Part shown: one piece after another, positions 16,278-23,218 of the stretch
How the letters are laid out: every line of letters begins with the position of its first letter
Numbering within the stretch: the first letter of the stretch is position 1
Source: an uncultured Solobacterium sp.
GTDB lineage: Bacteria > Bacillota_I > Bacilli_A > Erysipelotrichales > Erysipelotrichaceae
Length of the DNA stretch: 24,458 nucleotides
NCBI GenBank assembly: GCA_900543035.1
Contig: UQPV01000042.1
Span: 1-24,458 of the forward strand
Reading direction: 5' to 3'
Made by a program: the position numbers and the translations under genes
The notes under the pieces: model-generated
What the model was told of the DNA's origin: nothing
What the model saw: the letters and a program-made list of their open reading frames with translations, nothing else
Databases searched by the model: none

Positions 16278-16283
16278 ATTATA
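16278..16283 (-). promoter_or_regulatory. Extended -10 promoter of murG
   Basis: A perfect TATAAT preceded by TG one base upstream (TGTTATAAT) on the minus strand; no good -35 at 17 nt. Transcription would start near 16271, giving an ~80-nt leader to murG. Confidence 0.45.
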
Positions 16284-16324
16284 ACACAGAAGTGTCAGCT
16301 TGTGTGATGAAAATACATGAAATA

Positions 16325-16344
16325 ATGCATCCCTGAGGATGCAT
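16325..16344 (-). terminator. Weak terminator or processing hairpin after ftsW
   Basis: A perfect 8-bp stem ATGCATCC/GGATGCAT with a 4-nt loop (positions 16325-16332 and 16337-16344). The base at 16344 is also part of the ftsW stop codon. The following minus-strand sequence TATTTCATGTATTTTC is only moderately T-rich, so read-through into murG is likely. Confidence 0.5.
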
Positions 16345-17423
16345 CATTGGTTTGCCACAGCGATGAGCAGGCCCATGGCGCTCATCATCACCACCAGCGA
16401 ACTTCCGCCATAAGAGATAAAGGGCAGCGTGATGCCGGTCACCGGGAACAGGCCGACCACCACGCCCAGATTGATCATCACCTGGATGGCGAACAGCGCA
16501 ATCAGCCCGACCGCCACATAGCTGAGAAAAGGATCGCTCTTCGATCGGGCGATGCGCACGCCCTGATGGATGAGCGAAAGGAACAGGCCGATGAGCAGCA
16601 CACAGCCGATGAACCCGAACTCCTCCGCGAACACGGCGAAGATGAAGTCCGTCTGCGGTTCGGGCAGATAGAAATGCTTCTGCATGGAACGGTCGAAGCC
16701 GCTGCCCAGCAGTCCGCCGGGCGCGATGGCAAACAGCGACTGGATGATCTGAAACCCGCTGCCCAGCGGGTCTTTCCACGGATCCAGGAACGAGGTGATG
16801 CGCGCCATCCGATACGGCGCCGAAAGGATGAGCGCGCCAAGCGCGCTGAGCGCCGCAAAGGCGAGCCGCACGAAATAGCTCATGGGCGCATCTGCCGCCA
16901 GGATGATGACCACGACCGTACAGGCCATGACGATCCCGCTGCCGAAATCCGGCTGCATCAGGATCAGGCCGAAGCCAAGCGCGATCAGCGCAAAAGGCAC
17001 CAGCAGGTCGCGGCGAAAGCTCTTCACGCGCTGACGACGCGCCAGATAATCAGACACATACAGGATGATCGCGATCTTGAAGAACTCGCTGGGCTGGATG
17101 AGAAAGCTCCCGATGCCAAACCAGCTGCGGCTGCCGTTGCGCATGACGCCCAGCCCCGGAATGAGCACCAGCACCAGCGTGGCCGTGCTCAGCCAGAACA
17201 ACAGACGCGCGTGCTTCCGCAGCAGGCGGATCGGGATGTGCGCACAGACAAACATGCACCCAAGGCCGATCAGCGCAAAGATCCCCTGCCGCCACGCATA
17301 ATAGAACGGATCATCAAATTTATACTCTGCCCATACCCTGGAGCTGCTGGCCACCATGACGATTCCGATCACGACCAAAAGCAGGACTTCCAGCGTCAGG
17401 ACACGGCATCTGCGTGAAAACAT
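16344..17423 (-). CDS. ftsW: SEDS-family peptidoglycan polymerase FtsW
   Basis: A 359-residue protein with about ten membrane helices that polymerises lipid II at the septum together with a class B penicillin-binding protein. Typical features are the RNGSRSWFGIGSFLIQPSEFFK segment after the fourth helix, LILMQPDFGSG, the large extracellular loop with DPWKDPLGSGFQIIQS and LGSGFDRSMQKHFYLPEPQTDFIFAV, and the C-terminal PFISYGGSSL. It starts at ATG 17423 behind AAGGTGATC. A possible promoter TTGCAT-18-TATACT lies at 17441-17470, but would leave almost no leader. It lies 156 bp upstream of murG. FtsW rather than RodA is favoured by the neighbours murG, murB and ftsQ. Confidence 0.93.
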   Translation of the reverse strand: MFSRRCRVLTLEVLLLVVIGIVMVASSSRVWAEYKFDDPFYYAWRQGIFALIGLGCMFVCAHIPIRLLRKHARLLFWLSTATLVLVLIPGLGVMRNGSRSWFGIGSFLIQPSEFFKIAIILYVSDYLARRQRVKSFRRDLLVPFALIALGFGLILMQPDFGSGIVMACTVVVIILAADAPMSYFVRLAFAALSALGALILSAPYRMARITSFLDPWKDPLGSGFQIIQSLFAIAPGGLLGSGFDRSMQKHFYLPEPQTDFIFAVFAEEFGFIGCVLLIGLFLSLIHQGVRIARSKSDPFLSYVAVGLIALFAIQVMINLGVVVGLFPVTGITLPFISYGGSSLVVMMSAMGLLIAVANQ

Positions 17424-17468
17424 GTGATCACCTTCGTTTCAGTATATGTCACATGGATGGGCGCATGC

Positions 17469-17498
17469 AAAAAAAACGCCTGACGTTCATCAGACGTT
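17469..17498 (-). terminator. Intrinsic terminator of the sortase gene
   Basis: On the minus strand AACGTCTGA pairs with TCAGGCGTT (one G-T pair) around a 6-nt loop, followed by eight T. Confidence 0.9.
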
Positions 17499-17503
17499 CT
17501 CCC

Positions 17504-18319
17504 TTATTGTTCGTAGCGGATCACTCCGTCAAAGTTCTGCAGCCGCGCATGCAGCAGGATGCGGTATTCCGATCCCACACCATAGTCCAGATCGCAGGTC
17601 GACAGCATGATCACTCGGTCATTTTCGCTGATCTCCCCGACATCATGCGTATACATGGCTTCTGCCATCACCTGATCCAGATACTCTGTCCAATAGTGAT
17701 TCGGCGCAAAGCCGATCTGATAATGGAAGGAATCCGATTTGGTCTTCGTCAGCGCCATGATCTCACAGCGGTAGTTCTGCTTTGGCGTGAGCAAATACAC
17801 ATAGCGGTGTGATTCGAAGAAGCTCTGATCCTCAAAGAAGGCAAGCTGGGTGAACATGGCATCGCTCTGCGCCACGCTGTGTCCGTAAATGATCGTATTG
17901 AGATCGCTGAAGTCGCTGGACGCTGCCGCATCCAGGAAGATCGATCCGATCGTATTGACGTTCTTCATGGAAGAATGATCCAGATAATACTCATTATCGC
18001 TTCCCTGCACGATCGGATAATTGATCACGGTATCCGGGATGTAGATCCAGCCCACGATATCCGGGTTAGTGCTCTGCAAGGACGCCCAGTCCGGATCGAG
18101 CACCACCGGTTCGTTGCTTTCTTCCTCTTCCGTGCCGTCCTGATCCTCCTGGTCTTGTTTCTTGAGCACCATGCTGTCCCATTCCTTGCGGGTCTCATTG
18201 TCCTGATGATCCTGGATCAGCAGCGGGATGAGATTGCACGCGGCAAAGATCATCACGCCGAGGAAAAACAGTATGGCGATATTATACAGCCATTTACGAA
18301 TGTTTTTCTTTTTTTCCAT
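17504..18319 (-). CDS. srtB: Class B sortase
   Basis: A 271-residue membrane-anchored transpeptidase that cleaves a C-terminal sorting motif and attaches the protein to the cell wall. It has a short basic N-terminus and one membrane helix (about 11-35), then an acidic linker with a Glu run (about 55-70). The sortase barrel contains the catalytic H147 (IIYGHSVAQSDAMF), C242 (IMLSTCDLDYG, the TLxTC-type motif) and R253 (EYRILLHARL). Class B is indicated by the extra N-terminal segment and the FxxLxxF-type stretch after the His. The ATG at 18319 has GAGGTG six nt upstream; an in-frame start at 18349 is rejected. No sorting-signal substrate is complete in the window; the truncated GH84 protein is a candidate. 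Confidence 0.93.
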   Translation of the reverse strand: MEKKKNIRKWLYNIAILFFLGVMIFAACNLIPLLIQDHQDNETRKEWDSMVLKKQDQEDQDGTEEEESNEPVVLDPDWASLQSTNPDIVGWIYIPDTVINYPIVQGSDNEYYLDHSSMKNVNTIGSIFLDAAASSDFSDLNTIIYGHSVAQSDAMFTQLAFFEDQSFFESHRYVYLLTPKQNYRCEIMALTKTKSDSFHYQIGFAPNHYWTEYLDQVMAEAMYTHDVGEISENDRVIMLSTCDLDYGVGSEYRILLHARLQNFDGVIRYEQ

Positions 18320-18347
18320 TTCAAACACCTCGTAACACTTATACCAC

Positions 18348-18394
18348 AAAAAAAGTCATTATTCCACACATGAACGTGTAAAATAATGACTTTT
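18348..18394 (-). terminator. Intrinsic terminator of nagB
   Basis: A 13-bp perfect stem AAAAGTCATTATT/AATAATGACTTTT with extra inner ACAC/GTGT pairs; on the minus strand it is followed by seven T. It starts at the end of nagB and reaches to about 30 bp before the sortase start. Confidence 0.92.
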
Positions 18395-18397
18395 GGA

Positions 18398-19120
18398 TCA
18401 GCGGCTCAGCTTGCTTGCGGCAGCTTCATCGACGATGACGACGACATCCTGATGATTCTGCAGGACGGATGCCGGCCATTCCGGTGTCGGCTCGCCTTCC
18501 ACCATCGCCTTGATGGCGTCAGCCTTGTTTTCTCCGGTCGCAACCAACAGGATCTTCTTCGCCTTCATGATCGTGGCGATGCCCATCGTGATCGCATGGG
18601 TCGGCACCTTGTTGATGTCTCCCTCGAAGAAGCGCGCGTTGTCCTGACGGGTCTTTTCCGTCAGCGTCACGATATGTGTCTCTTCCGTGAACGGCGTGCC
18701 TGGCTCATTGAATCCGATGTGGCCGTTTGCGCCGATGCCCAGCACCTGGATATCCACGCTGTAGTCTTCCATGGCCTTCTCATATGCCTCGCAGTCCGCC
18801 TTGGTGTTTCCATAAGGCACATGCACGTTTTCTTCCTTGACGTCGATGCCCTTGAACAGGTTCTCATGCATGAACGTCCAGTAAGACTGTTCGTGGTTGC
18901 GGTCAATGCCTACATATTCATCGAGGTTGAATGTCACGACATCGGCATAGCTCGTTCCGTTTTCTTCATGATCCTTGATCATGTTCTTGTACAGTCCGAC
19001 CGGGCTGCTTCCTGTGGCAAGGCCCAGCACCGGCGCCTTCTTGGAAGTCACGACCTCCTTCATCACCTCAAACGCTTTTTCACTGACTGCGTCGTAGTCT
19101 TTTACAACAATTACTTCCAT
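18398..19120 (-). CDS. nagB: Glucosamine-6-phosphate deaminase NagB
   Basis: A 240-residue cytosolic enzyme that converts glucosamine-6-phosphate to fructose-6-phosphate and ammonia, the step that sends amino sugars into glycolysis. Hallmarks are LATGSSPVGLY (34-44, phosphate binding), NLDEYVG (65-71, with D67 as the ring-opening acid/base), GIGANGHIGFNEPG (128-141, with H134 and E139) and the C-terminal EWPASVLQNH. The length is that of the short Gram-positive type, lacking the E. coli allosteric tail. AGGAGG lies seven nt before the ATG at 19120. It forms its own unit with a strong terminator; nagA is not nearby. It logically follows GlcNAc release by the GH84 enzyme at the window start. 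Confidence 0.97.
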   Translation of the reverse strand: MEVIVVKDYDAVSEKAFEVMKEVVTSKKAPVLGLATGSSPVGLYKNMIKDHEENGTSYADVVTFNLDEYVGIDRNHEQSYWTFMHENLFKGIDVKEENVHVPYGNTKADCEAYEKAMEDYSVDIQVLGIGANGHIGFNEPGTPFTEETHIVTLTEKTRQDNARFFEGDINKVPTHAITMGIATIMKAKKILLVATGENKADAIKAMVEGEPTPEWPASVLQNHQDVVVIVDEAAASKLSR

Positions 19121-19152
19121 GTGATCTCCTCCTATTGTTGATTTCTTTTACC

Positions 19153-19181
19153 ATTATAGCACAGCTTGACCGCTACAGAAA
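19153..19181 (-). promoter_or_regulatory. Promoter of nagB
   Basis: Perfect TATAAT (19153-19158), 17-nt spacer and a poor -35 TTTCTG (19176-19181) on the minus strand. About 30 nt separate it from the start codon. Confidence 0.5.
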
Positions 19182-19196
19182 CGGTTTTTCACAATA

Positions 19197-19210
19197 TTGA
19201 AACGCTTTCG
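19197..19210 (-). promoter_or_regulatory. Possible cre (CcpA) site upstream of nagB
   Basis: The minus-strand 14-mer CGAAAGCGTTTCAA matches 12 of 14 positions of the catabolite-responsive consensus TGWAARCGYTWNCW and lies just upstream of the nagB -35. Weak without a known CcpA in this genome. Confidence 0.25.
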
Positions 19211-19218
19211 CCCGACGA

Positions 19219-20082
19219 TCAGAACACCTCGATGGCATAGGCGGTGGTAAAGGTCTGGCCCGCGGAGAGGATCTGCGTTCCCTCACGGTGATAGAAATCT
19301 TCCTTTACCTCAGAAAAATCACTGTGTCCATACCATGGCTCCAAGCAGATGAACGGAGCGTCCGTGGCCGCCGTCCATACCGCGAACAGCGGATACCCGC
19401 TGATGTCTACCTTTACGCCGTGATGCGCCTTGCCTTCCAGCGTGACGAAGCTGCTCTTCATGCCGCGGTAGATGAGCGTGGAATACTGTGCAAACAGCGC
19501 ATAATCACAGGGGATCTCCTGCAGGGACACCGCTTTGTTCTCATAAGGTGTCTTGCCGCTGAGGTCCATGACGAGCTGCGTCATCTCCTCCGGCTGGGAA
19601 AAGCGCACCGTATAATCCTCAAAGCGCTCCCCCTCGCACAGCGGGCAGCGGAATCCGGGATGCAGCCCGAAGCTGAAGGGCATGTCCCGATCGCCGGTGT
19701 TGGTGATGAAATACGTCACATGCAGCTTGGCGCCTTCCAGGCGATAACGGATCTCATAATGAAAGTCAAACGGATACTTCGCGCGCGTATCCTCATCGCT
19801 GTCCAGCGCCATCGCCACTTCGCCTTCTCCGGCTTCGATCTCATGCAGCTGCGCATAGCGAATCAAGCCGTGATTCTTCATCGCATACTTCTTGCCGTCG
19901 ATCTCGTAGTCCTTGGTGAAGGTGCTGCCCACGATCGGAAAGAGCGTGGGATTGCTGCCGCCCCAGTAAGGCGTATCGCCCTGGTACATATATTGGATGC
20001 CGGTCTGCTTATCGGTGAAGCTTTCGATCTCCCCGCCTTTGGTCGTGAATGTCGCCACATATCGTTCATTTTCAAGTCTCAT
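19219..20082 (-). CDS. Aldose 1-epimerase-like protein (LacX/GalM family)
   Basis: A 287-residue beta-sandwich protein of the aldose epimerase superfamily. GalM interconverts sugar anomers; the LacX branch acts on, or binds, undefined phosphorylated or free sugars. Signature positions are NPTLFPIVGS (44-53), the catalytic-type histidine in MKNHGLIR (68-75), the second histidine in FGLHPGF (138-144) and the glutamate in CLEPWYGHSDF near the C-terminus. Start ATG 20082 behind AGAGGGG with a 9-nt gap; a TATAAT (20109-20114) upstream may be its promoter. It is upstream of nagB with a 98-bp gap and no clear terminator between, so partial co-transcription is possible. Confidence 0.9.
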   Translation of the reverse strand: MRLENERYVATFTTKGGEIESFTDKQTGIQYMYQGDTPYWGGSNPTLFPIVGSTFTKDYEIDGKKYAMKNHGLIRYAQLHEIEAGEGEVAMALDSDEDTRAKYPFDFHYEIRYRLEGAKLHVTYFITNTGDRDMPFSFGLHPGFRCPLCEGERFEDYTVRFSQPEEMTQLVMDLSGKTPYENKAVSLQEIPCDYALFAQYSTLIYRGMKSSFVTLEGKAHHGVKVDISGYPLFAVWTAATDAPFICLEPWYGHSDFSEVKEDFYHREGTQILSAGQTFTTAYAIEVF

Positions 20083-20146
20083 GGATCATAACCCCTCTTT
20101 CTCTCCTTATTATACATCATCAGCCGCCAAACGGACGACAAACAGC

Positions 20147-20173
20147 AGAAAAGCGGACCAAAATGATCCGCTT
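20147..20173 (-). terminator. Terminator of the MFS transporter gene
   Basis: On the minus strand AAGCGGA (20167-20173) pairs with TCCGCTT (20151-20157) around a 9-nt loop, followed by TTCTG; a 7-bp perfect stem with a short T run. Confidence 0.7.
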
Positions 20174-20176
20174 CAG

Positions 20177-21460
20177 TTACTGCGCCGCTTTTTCGGGGTC
20201 CTTGACGAACAGCAGCAGCGCGCCGCCGATGAGCATCATCGGAATGAGGCCGAGGATGCCCAGATTCGTCTGTCCCGTGATCATGATGATGATCGAGATG
20301 GCCATCGGCCCCAGGATGGAAGAGAACTTCGAGAAGACCGAGAAGAAGCCGAAGAACTCGTTGCTGTCTTCCTTATCCGGGATCAGCCGGGCGAAATAGG
20401 AACGCGACGTTGCCTGGATGCCGCCCTGGAACAGTCCGACGAGGATGGCGACGGCCCAGATGAAATTCACATTGTATGGGATCAGGGCGCCGCAGGTGAT
20501 CACGCCGATGTAGCCGATGATGCCGGCATAGATCATCGGCTTGGAGCCGAAACGCTTGACCAGCCAGCCATAAAATATGGCGCTGGGGAACGCGAACAAA
20601 TTGATGAAGATGACCACGACCAGGCTCAGCACATCGCTGATGCCCATCTCTGTCGCCAGCGAGACCGCCATCTTGATGACCGTGTTGACACAGTCGATAT
20701 AAAAGAAATAAGAGAGACAGAACAAGAAGATGTTGCGGTTGCGGCGGACATCCTTGAAGGTGCGCCACAGCCGGCCAAAGGATTCCCGCACCACATGATC
20801 GACCGGTTCATGGTATTTTTTCTGTCTGACATTTTTCAGCATCGGTCTGGAATAGATCAGCCACCAGAGCACGGCCATGGCCATCGTCAGGCCGCATCCC
20901 CAGCGATACGTCAGCGTAAAGGGGCCGATCTGCACATCTCCCAGCAGCGTCACGAGCGCAAAGGGGATGACGAAGATCAGAAACGGCAGCGTCGAGCCGA
21001 CATAGCCCCAGGCATAGCCGGCCGCCGACACTTTATCCACTCGCTCATCGTCATCGCAGACATCCACGATGAACGCGTCATAGAAGATGATCGTGCCATT
21101 GTAGCCGACCATGGCGATCACGAAGATGATCAGCGCCATGCGGTAATCGATGAACGGCAGCGCCAGCGCAAATCCGCCGATGATCCCGATATACAGGAAA
21201 AAGCGAAACATCTGCATCTTTCGTCCCTTATAGTCCGCGACCGTGCCCAGGATCGGCGACATCACCGCCAGCAGCAGGCCGTACACCGTATTGGCCCAGC
21301 CGACATAGACGCTGGAATCTCCCGGCGTGATCTGCGCGATCAGCAGCGGGAAGATGACCGTGCACGTCGTCAGCACCTGCGCAGAGTTGCCGATGTCATA
21401 GAGGATCCAGCTCGTCTCCTCTTTCGTATAGCCCATTTTTGTCAATATCCTTGTAAACAT
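20177..21460 (-). CDS. MFS transporter, UMF1/Atg22-like family
   Basis: A 427-residue protein with twelve hydrophobic helices. The N-terminal WILYDIGNSAQ is the Atg22/UMF1 hallmark (usually YDxANSA), and GTVADYKGRK is the MFS loop 2-3 motif. SRSYFARLIPDKEDSNEFFGFFSVFSKF in the second half is also characteristic of this group. Fungal Atg22 exports amino acids from vacuoles; bacterial members have no established substrate. The ATG at 21460 is favoured because GAGG is seven nt upstream; the ATG at 21466 abuts that site. A perfect TATAAT (21490-21495) on the minus strand precedes it. It is divergent from the FemABX gene across 21461-21651. Confidence 0.9.
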   Translation of the reverse strand: MFTRILTKMGYTKEETSWILYDIGNSAQVLTTCTVIFPLLIAQITPGDSSVYVGWANTVYGLLLAVMSPILGTVADYKGRKMQMFRFFLYIGIIGGFALALPFIDYRMALIIFVIAMVGYNGTIIFYDAFIVDVCDDDERVDKVSAAGYAWGYVGSTLPFLIFVIPFALVTLLGDVQIGPFTLTYRWGCGLTMAMAVLWWLIYSRPMLKNVRQKKYHEPVDHVVRESFGRLWRTFKDVRRNRNIFLFCLSYFFYIDCVNTVIKMAVSLATEMGISDVLSLVVVIFINLFAFPSAIFYGWLVKRFGSKPMIYAGIIGYIGVITCGALIPYNVNFIWAVAILVGLFQGGIQATSRSYFARLIPDKEDSNEFFGFFSVFSKFSSILGPMAISIIIMITGQTNLGILGLIPMMLIGGALLLFVKDPEKAAQ

Positions 21461-21651
21461 GCCCATTCCTCACTTCACAAAACGCTATTATTATAGAACA
21501 AAATCAAGAAAACGAATATCAGATTTTGTTTAAATTTGCGCAAGATCACCTCTCCTCTCAAAAAAAGTAAGTTTTTCAGCGCATTGGTGAAAATATCTAC
21601 CAGACTGTTATATGATATATATGCCATACAAAAAAGACAGGAGAGAGCAAG

Positions 21652-22893
21652 ATGTATCAGTTCATCGACAGCGTCGATCCCCGTGAGCACGACGCCTTTG
21701 TCAAGGCGCATCCGCTTTGCGACCTGCTGCAGTCTTCCGCCTGGGCCGAGGTGAAATCCAGCTGGGATCATCAGATCGTCGGCCTGCGGAAACGATCCAG
21801 GCTGGCCGCCTCCGCGCTCATCCTGATCCGCCGGCTGCCGCTGGGCCTGTGCATGATGTACATTCCCCGCGGACCGATCATGGACTTCACAGACGAGGAG
21901 ATGACCCGATCCTTCTTCCAGGCGCTGACGGCATGGGCGAAAAAACAGCGCTGCATCTTCATCAAGATGGATCCCGCAGTGCTGCTGCGCAGCTATCCTT
22001 ATGGCACGACGCAGCCTGAGGAAGACCCGGCAGCATTGCGGTGCATCGAAAACATGAAGCAGGCCGGAACCATCCACCATGGGTTTCCGCTGATGATCAG
22101 CGACAGCGTGCAGCCCCGTTTCTCGATGGGCGTCGAAGCCTGTGGCGATCTGGATGCCCAACTGCCGCAATCGACGATCCGCTCCCGCAACGTCGCAATA
22201 CGCAAACAAGTCAAGGTCGCTGAAGCGTCGATCGAAGAACTGCCTTTGTTTGCGGAAGTCATGCGCAGCACGGAAAGCCGCAAGCATATCCACCTGCGGG
22301 ATGAAGAATACTTCAACCGCCTCATGCGCACATATAAGGAACACGCGCATCTCTTCCTGGCACGCATCGATGTTCCTGCCTATCATGCCGGCTTATGTCA
22401 GGAAGAAGAACAGATCCACGCGCAGCTGCAGGATCCCGAGCTGGGACGAAAAGCAGCGCGGAAGCTGAACCAACGGCTGACCCAGCTCACCCAGGAAAAA
22501 GCATCCATCGCGCCGCTGCTGGAAAAATATCCGCAGGAATGCGTGGCGGCCGGCGGACTGATGGTCGGCTTCGGCAAGACGATGGAAATGCTGTATGCCG
22601 GCATGAACGAAGACTTCCGCACCTTCCGTCCGCAATATCTGATCTACTGCACACAGTTCGCCTATGCGTTTGAACGTGGATATCAGTATGTGTCGATGGG
22701 CGGAGTGGAAAGCACGCTGAAGGATGGCCTCTCTGTCTACAAAGCAAACTTCAATCCGACCGTGAAAGAGCTCATCGGCGAATTTGATCTCCCTGTCCAT
22801 CCGATGCTCTACCGCATGAGCATGTGGCTGCTGAAAAAAACGCGGTTCATGATGTTCATGATGTTCTGTCTGAATTTGCTTGCCAACGCATGA
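21652..22893 (+). CDS. FemABX-family aminoacyl-tRNA:lipid II aminoacyltransferase
   Basis: A 413-residue cytosolic, membrane-associated enzyme of the FemABX/MurM family. These add amino acids from aminoacyl-tRNA to the stem-peptide lysine of lipid II to make the cross-bridge. The two GNAT-like domains are visible: LLQSSAWAEVKSSW (25-38), MMYIPRGPIMD (68-78) and FIKMDPAV (102-109) in the first, then GGLMVGFGKTMEMLYAGMNE and FRPQYLIYCTQFAYAFERGYQYVSMGGV in the second. A charged coiled-coil arm of about 50 residues (245-295) lies between them, as in FemA/FemX. The start ATG follows AGGAGAG. The amino acid transferred cannot be read from sequence. It is a single gene directly upstream of tRNA-Leu. 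Confidence 0.93.
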   Translation: MYQFIDSVDPREHDAFVKAHPLCDLLQSSAWAEVKSSWDHQIVGLRKRSRLAASALILIRRLPLGLCMMYIPRGPIMDFTDEEMTRSFFQALTAWAKKQRCIFIKMDPAVLLRSYPYGTTQPEEDPAALRCIENMKQAGTIHHGFPLMISDSVQPRFSMGVEACGDLDAQLPQSTIRSRNVAIRKQVKVAEASIEELPLFAEVMRSTESRKHIHLRDEEYFNRLMRTYKEHAHLFLARIDVPAYHAGLCQEEEQIHAQLQDPELGRKAARKLNQRLTQLTQEKASIAPLLEKYPQECVAAGGLMVGFGKTMEMLYAGMNEDFRTFRPQYLIYCTQFAYAFERGYQYVSMGGVESTLKDGLSVYKANFNPTVKELIGEFDLPVHPMLYRMSMWLLKKTRFMMFMMFCLNLLANA

Positions 22894-22907
22894 AAGTATG
22901 CTATAAT
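22880..22907 (+). promoter_or_regulatory. Promoter of tRNA-Leu
   Basis: TTGCCA (22880-22885), 16-nt spacer, perfect TATAAT (22902-22907), 12 nt before the mature tRNA. The -35 lies within the 3' end of the FemABX gene. Confidence 0.7.
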
Positions 22908-22918
22908 TACTAACACAT

Positions 22919-23001
22919 GCGGGCGTGGCGAAATTGGCAGACGCACCAGATTTAGGATCTGGCGGGCAACCGTGCAGGTTCGAGTCCTGTCGCCCGCACC
23001 A
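22919..23001 (+). tRNA. tRNA-Leu (anticodon UAG)
   Basis: An 83-nt cloverleaf with encoded CCA. The acceptor GCGGGCG (22919-22925) pairs with CGCCCGC (22991-22997). The anticodon stem CCAGA/TCTGG encloses TTTAGGA, with TAG at 22953-22955. A long variable arm (class II) and the T loop GTTCGAGTCC follow. Leucine identity fits the anticodon and class II shape. Its 3' end is the probable insertion site of the mobile element to the right. Confidence 0.97.
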
Positions 23002-23010
23002 GAATAGCCA

Positions 23011-23068
23011 TACTTAAACCTGCACTAAAAAAAATTGCGGTTTGAGTAGTTTTTATAAAGTGAGCAGT
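23011..23068. repeat. Hairpin module, copy B (diverged direct repeat)
   Basis: A 58-bp unit beginning TACTTAAAC, then an A-tract flanked by inverted arms (AAACC-GCA / TGC-GGTTT), then the arm TGAGCAGT of a strong hairpin. It is matched by copy A (23140-23197), which has the same length and begins exactly 129 bp further on. Confidence 0.6.
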
Positions 23069-23102
23069 AGGATTTTGTGGGTCTGACTGCTCACTTCTTT
23101 TT
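23058..23102 (+). terminator. Hairpin B, probable terminator of tRNA-Leu
   Basis: AAGTGAGCAGT (23058-23068) pairs perfectly with ACTGCTCACTT (23086-23096) around a 17-nt loop and is followed by CTTTTT. On the plus strand it would end the tRNA-Leu transcript; it lies within the recombinase open frame. Confidence 0.7.
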
Positions 23103-23139
23103 ATGTTTTTCTCATCATCTGATTGCAGCAGATTGTCCT

Positions 23140-23197
23140 TACTTAAACTCTCATCAAAAAAATGAGGGTTCTGCGAGGTTTTACCAAAAAGAGCAGC
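23140..23197. repeat. Hairpin module, copy A (diverged direct repeat)
   Basis: A 58-bp unit beginning TACTTAAAC, with an A7 tract flanked by AACTCTCAT and ATGAGGGTT, then AAAAAGAGCAGC. Same layout and length as copy B, 129 bp (43 codons) apart, so the recombinase frame keeps phase and shows a protein-level echo (KTSQ...FF...LS against KTTQ...FF...LS). Confidence 0.6.
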
Positions 23198-23218
23198 CAT
23201 ATCGAGCTGCTCTTTTTG
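23185..23218. terminator. Hairpin A, bidirectional terminator-like
   Basis: CAAAAAGAGCAGC (23185-23197) and GCTGCTCTTTTTG (23206-23218) form a perfect 13-bp stem with an 8-nt loop. Five T close the stem on either strand. It sits inside the recombinase frame about 260 nt before its nominal stop. Confidence 0.6.

Noticed and set aside
17441..17470. Promoter-like TTGCAT-18-TATACT before ftsW
   Set aside because: The predicted start would fall on the ribosome binding site and leave almost no leader; noted under ftsW rather than listed.
19997..21496. A 499-codon plus-strand open frame opposite the MFS gene
   Set aside because: Antisense shadow rich in Asp, His, Gln and Arg; the minus strand encodes a convincing 12-helix transporter.
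21584..21616. Possible promoter of the FemABX gene (TTGGTG and TATGAT/TATATG)
   Set aside because: The spacers are 19-21 nt, too long to support a confident call.
21475..22386. A 303-codon minus-strand frame opposite the FemABX gene
   Set aside because: Antisense shadow; the plus-strand protein has full family motifs and a ribosome site.
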